Below, in pieces: positions 60,855-64,000 of a stretch of 64,000 bases of DNA. Within the stretch, counting starts at the first letter, position 1, and every line of letters starts with the position of its first letter. The position numbers were made by a program, and so were the translations under genes. The DNA lies in assembly GCF_029227915.1 (NCBI RefSeq), contig NC_079878.1, positions 18,168,001 through 18,232,000 on the forward strand. The letters are read 5' to 3'. The notes under the pieces were generated by a model that made no database searches, was not told the origin of the DNA, and was given only the letters and a program-made list of their open reading frames with translations. Source of the stretch: Hydractinia symbiolongicarpus. Lineage: Eukaryota > Cnidaria > Hydrozoa > Anthoathecata > Hydractiniidae.

Positions 60855-61376
60855 ATGAGTGAAAAACTTATGCATAGTAAAAGTAACGAAAATTGTGCAA
60901 ACCCGTTAAGTAACAATTTCATACCACCACTAACTAGCCTAAAACGCTGGGATCAAAATCTTGAAAAAGCTAAAGCCATGGCGACAGATATATTTTATTA
61001 CGACTTAGGAAAATATAATGAAAACTCTGTGGAAATTGCCGTTCAGCTGCACAAGGCAAAGGAGGTTGAAACATGTGTTGAAAAGGAACTGGACTGGTTT
61101 TTTACAAATCAGCTGATACCAAAAAGCGTTAAAAGGACTCCAAGTCTAGTTTCTTTAAACAATTTTAAATCATTAATTCATAACCGGCCGTACAATCTAT
61201 TTGTGAATCCATACGAAATGTTTCCAGATGAACTTGCCAGACTATGTGGAGAGCGGTACTTGTCTGGAGATCACACGATGTATGTCGCAAGGAAATTAAA
61301 CGAAATGCAGGATGACGTTCTTTGTGTTTATGGGAAATATAACCCGGATCCAAAGAAATGTTTGGAAAATTTATGA
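60855..61376 (+). CDS. Hypothetical protein, 173 aa, possibly frameshifted at its end
   Basis: ATG 60,855 opens a 173-residue frame with good coding character (mixed helices and loops, few repeats). It contains NNFIPPLTSLKRWDQNLEKA, ELDWFFTNQLIPKSVKRT and, near the end, LCGERYLSGDHTMYVARKLN and MQDDVLCVYG. I do not recognise it with certainty. The end resembles regions seen beside Ulp1-type proteases in transposon proteins, but no protease core is present. After the stop at 61,374 the neighbouring frame stays open for about 50 more codons (from 61,373 to 61,522), so a one-base slip in TTTGGAAAATTT may have cut the protein short. It may be an exon of a larger gene. No membrane segment is seen. 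Confidence 0.45.
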   Translation: MSEKLMHSKSNENCANPLSNNFIPPLTSLKRWDQNLEKAKAMATDIFYYDLGKYNENSVEIAVQLHKAKEVETCVEKELDWFFTNQLIPKSVKRTPSLVSLNNFKSLIHNRPYNLFVNPYEMFPDELARLCGERYLSGDHTMYVARKLNEMQDDVLCVYGKYNPDPKKCLENL

Positions 61377-61619
61377 GAAGTAAACAACAGCTTTCAACAC
61401 GCATTGCATTTTTTGCCAGCCGGATAGTGCTTATCAAACCACGAAGAATATGCTTTTATGAAAATATTTTTCCAGGTAGGAGAAATATGATTTATCATAT
61501 ATTTAAAGTAGTACTTTTATGTTGATCCGACTTGGTTGATCTACATATCTGATTTTTTATTTTATATTCATGTATTCTATGTCACGATTTCATTGAGAAG
61601 TTTGTTTACTATTTTTTAG

Positions 61620-61927
61620 GAAATCAGGAAGAATTCCGGAGTTATGTCACCTACGTGGTTTATGAGTGATTTGGGTCCTCAGTTGTATAACGCATTTTGT
61701 GATGTTAACAAATGCACTACTTTGCAACTATTTTGTACGTGGCATGTGTGATACATGTCAACAATGGTTTCATTGGTAAATTTTAGATCACCTACGTATG
61801 TCATGTTTTTGTGTTTAAATTATGAAAAAGTAATAGTAACATTTATATTTTAAGGGATTGCGCCAATGTTTCAAAATCTCATGCGAAAGAAGAATGGTTT
61901 TGCAAGAAATGTCAGCAAAGAACATGA
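61620..61927 (+). pseudogene. Fused MULE-type transposase fragment and PHD finger, with a probable intron
   Basis: After a likely splice acceptor (TATTTTTTAG, ending 61,619) one frame gives SGVMSPTWFMSDLGPQLYNA and LQLFCTWHV, which matches the part of MULE-type transposases with an FMSD and a CTWHV motif. A second frame overlapping its end gives GMCDTCQQWFHW up to 61,775. GT at 61,776 and AG at 61,853-61,854 bound a 79-nt intron. After it the frame continues as DCANVSKSHAKEEWFCKKC and stops at 61,925-61,927. CDTC, WFH, DC and WFCKKC are the second half of a PHD finger. MULE proteins with a C-terminal PHD finger exist in animals, so a deletion that fused the two is the simplest reading. The first half of the finger is missing or degenerate. 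Confidence 0.55.
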
Positions 61928-62794
61928 AAAACTATACTTCTTACTTTATTTTATTTTATTTTATTGTACATATATGCTTTAGGTAATATTTGGTTATGTT
62001 AGGTTTTTTTAGTATTTTTTTACCTGCTTGCAATTGATTAAAAGAAGAAGAAAATGTTTTACTGTGTTTTAATACATTTTACAGCAGTAGAATACTTACT
62101 ATCACAAAAACATATTTGTATTCATATTGTTGTTTACGGCTTCATTTATTTTTCAAAAAATCCTTAGCGCTATACTGGCGTTACGTTTCACATATCATAA
62201 AGTAGCATATATACTATATATACTGTATATGCTCAAGTATATGCATTTTTGGTCGGAGCAGCTGCGGTATTTAACGGCACTTAGAAGGAAGCATGCTGTA
62301 AACACAAGAAAATGTGGCTTTATGTTAGCTTTATTATTTAGAAATTTACTTAATAAATGTTAAATTACAAATTCTCAACATAGTATAAACAGAAAAAGAT
62401 GAACTTTTTTTGAAGTGGGATCAACTTTAGCTTCAGATATCTTAGTTGTTTAGCTAGGCTTTGTTTCATTGTTGAAAAAGGTTTCAAAACACTGACACTG
62501 ATCAATATATTTTTACTATTTTTACTATGACAAAATGCTGATCGCATTGAACTTAATGGTTCCAACAATCCTGTGTTTGGATATGTGTCTGTGGGTAAAA
62601 AACGTTTTACCATTGTTAAAGAATCCTTTAACAATCAGGGTACTTTTTTACAAGTTGGACTCATCTGAAAGATTTGCATGAGAAATGCTAGCTAAATGAT
62701 ATATTTTCTTTTTTTAAAACTTCATGTAACTCCAGATATATATAGCTTTTTAAATATTTATTTTTCTTGTCGCTTGACCGCCATCTTGGTCTTC
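61928..62794. other. AT-rich non-coding region
   Basis: It contains TTTTATTTTATTTTATTTTA (61,941 onwards) and an AT microsatellite-like tract (62,203-62,240). Short ORFs at 62,127 and 62,365 have no recognisable motifs. I see no gene. Confidence 0.55.
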
Positions 62795-63135
62795 AACCTT
62801 CTTCGTTAAAAATTTTCATTCTAGCTCCAGTCTTTTTTAGTGGAATGTGACCCTGTTACATATTATTTCAGTAGGGCTTTAATTATTACTGACTGCATAG
62901 CTAGAACATATACCTTTGCGGGCAAAGTGAAACGAAACAAAACGAAAGTTCCATGACTTTTCCATGACCTTTTCATGAAAATCCTGTTTTCCATGACTTT
63001 TTTTCTAGGCCAAATAAAATTCCATGACTTTTCCATTATTTCCAGAAATTCCATGACTTGTGGCCACCCTGTCTTGTTCATTAAAAATTTCAGACTAGCT
63101 CCAGTCCTTTTTAGTGGCATGTGACCCTATTACCA
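62795..63135. repeat. Direct repeat flanking a TTCCATGACTT-rich dispersed-repeat fragment
   Basis: TAGCTCCAGTCTTTTTTAG with GTGACCCTGTTAC (62,823-62,858) recurs as TAGCTCCAGTCCTTTTTAG with GTGACCCTATTAC (63,095-63,133). Between them the phrase CCATGACTT occurs four times in 62,950-63,060, ending in GTGGCCACCCTG. This looks like part of a short dispersed element. The 85-aa reverse ORF here is its by-product. Confidence 0.55.
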
Positions 63136-64000
63136 GTCTTGGTCATGAATATTTGCACCTGCGTGCGGTGGTACATACACCTAGACTAATACAGGCGTGT
63201 GATCAGTATCAGAAATTTAGATGGTGTTATTATGAAGAACGTAAAGTAACATTAAAGTTGACCCCTTTCCTTCATGCTGACACTTTATTGCTCGGCTGGT
63301 GCATCACACTGAGACGGAAGACCATTTGGAACCATGCCACAAGTCAGTGCGACCTTCATCGTCACAGAGAATACGGCGAGAAGAGTGCGCACCCATACAA
63401 GTTAAATGCATGGGAAAATGGGAGAGGTTAGGTGTAATAGAGCTAATAGAGCTTTCGGACGAATGTTCTCGTAATGTAATAATACCAAAGAAAAAACATG
63501 TTCAATAAAGTTTAAAAAATCTTTTTAAAAGGGGAAAGAGAAATCAAATACGTTTAGTAATAATAATCGAAAAAATTGTATATGTATTAAAAAGAAGTCC
63601 AGAAGTTCTGTCTCCCAAACGACACAGCAGGCAATAGGTCAGCCCTGCCCTCAGTTTTGTGAGAAGAGATGTTCTGCGAAGACTCTAACAATTGAGTCTC
63701 CTGTACAGTTTTACTTTGCATTAAACTGTGCATGTGACAAGCATTTTCAAAGCATGTCACCGGCGACTTCTGCGATATTCAACTTAATGATGCCCTGACC
63801 TTCAGTTCGTAAATAGCATGTGTACAACTTACTTCCTAATCAGTTTATCTTAAAACATAGAGAGCTAGTTGGGACAGAGCTATTAACTTAAGAAGTACAC
63901 CATTGGGACGGTAGGTCAATAGGACTTGTACTTCATTTCCATTTGTCATCGTCTTAAGGAGAGCTATACAAGGTTAATGACGACATTTTTTGCCAGCTGA
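63136..64000. other. Region without recognisable features
   Basis: Two overlapping forward ORFs (to 63,431 and 63,508) have no family motifs, and neither has clear coding character. An AATAAA signal at 63,504 follows the second one directly, which slightly favours a short transcript. The rest shows no gene, repeat or RNA that I can support. Confidence 0.4.

Overview
This window is eukaryotic nuclear DNA, most likely from an aquatic invertebrate. A cnidarian is my best guess, because the transposon proteins read like the cnidarian versions I know. It holds no operons, rRNA, tRNA or CRISPR array and no convincing intact host gene. It is a satellite array joined to a graveyard of mobile and virus-like elements. 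Taxonomy and all family names rest on recognition by eye; no search was run.

Layout. (1) 1-43,080: an uninterrupted tandem satellite with a monomer of about 182 bp (roughly 236 copies). At least eight monomer classes are arranged in nested higher-order repeats (1,094 bp, 2,737 bp and 1,275 bp tandem blocks, plus multi-kilobase duplications). The short ORFs inside it are incidental. (2) 43,081-50,309: remains of a Polinton/Maverick-like, virus-like element, cut off at the satellite junction. It carries a retroviral-type integrase, a probable jelly-roll capsid protein, a coiled-coil/membrane protein, a SAP-like DNA-binding/membrane protein, a possible ssDNA-binding protein, small membrane and Cys-rich proteins, and two related zinc-ribbon genes of the kind common in giant viruses, one with an HNH nuclease. 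No DNA polymerase B, packaging ATPase or protease is recognisable. Most genes carry frameshifts or stops; a 202-aa ORF of unknown function is intact. (3) 50,310-53,500: AT-rich non-coding DNA with small repeats. (4) About 53,510-60,790: a degenerate Helitron/Helentron. It encodes a 2A-like peptide and Cys protease (C76/OTU-like), a 51-bp repeat domain, a Helitron N domain with HUH and two-tyrosine motifs, a PIF1-type SF1 helicase and a C-terminal endonuclease/exonuclease/phosphatase (EEP) domain. (5) 60,790-64,000: an unknown 173-aa ORF, a fused fragment of a MULE-type transposase and a PHD finger with a probable 79-nt intron, and dispersed repeats.

How the parts relate. In the virus-like block the integrase would insert the element, the capsid and membrane proteins would form particles, and the zinc-ribbon/HNH and SAP proteins would handle DNA. 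In the Helitron the Rep-helicase drives rolling-circle transposition. Both elements are broken, so any activity would need functional copies elsewhere. Several breaks lie in homopolymer runs, so some could be assembly errors.
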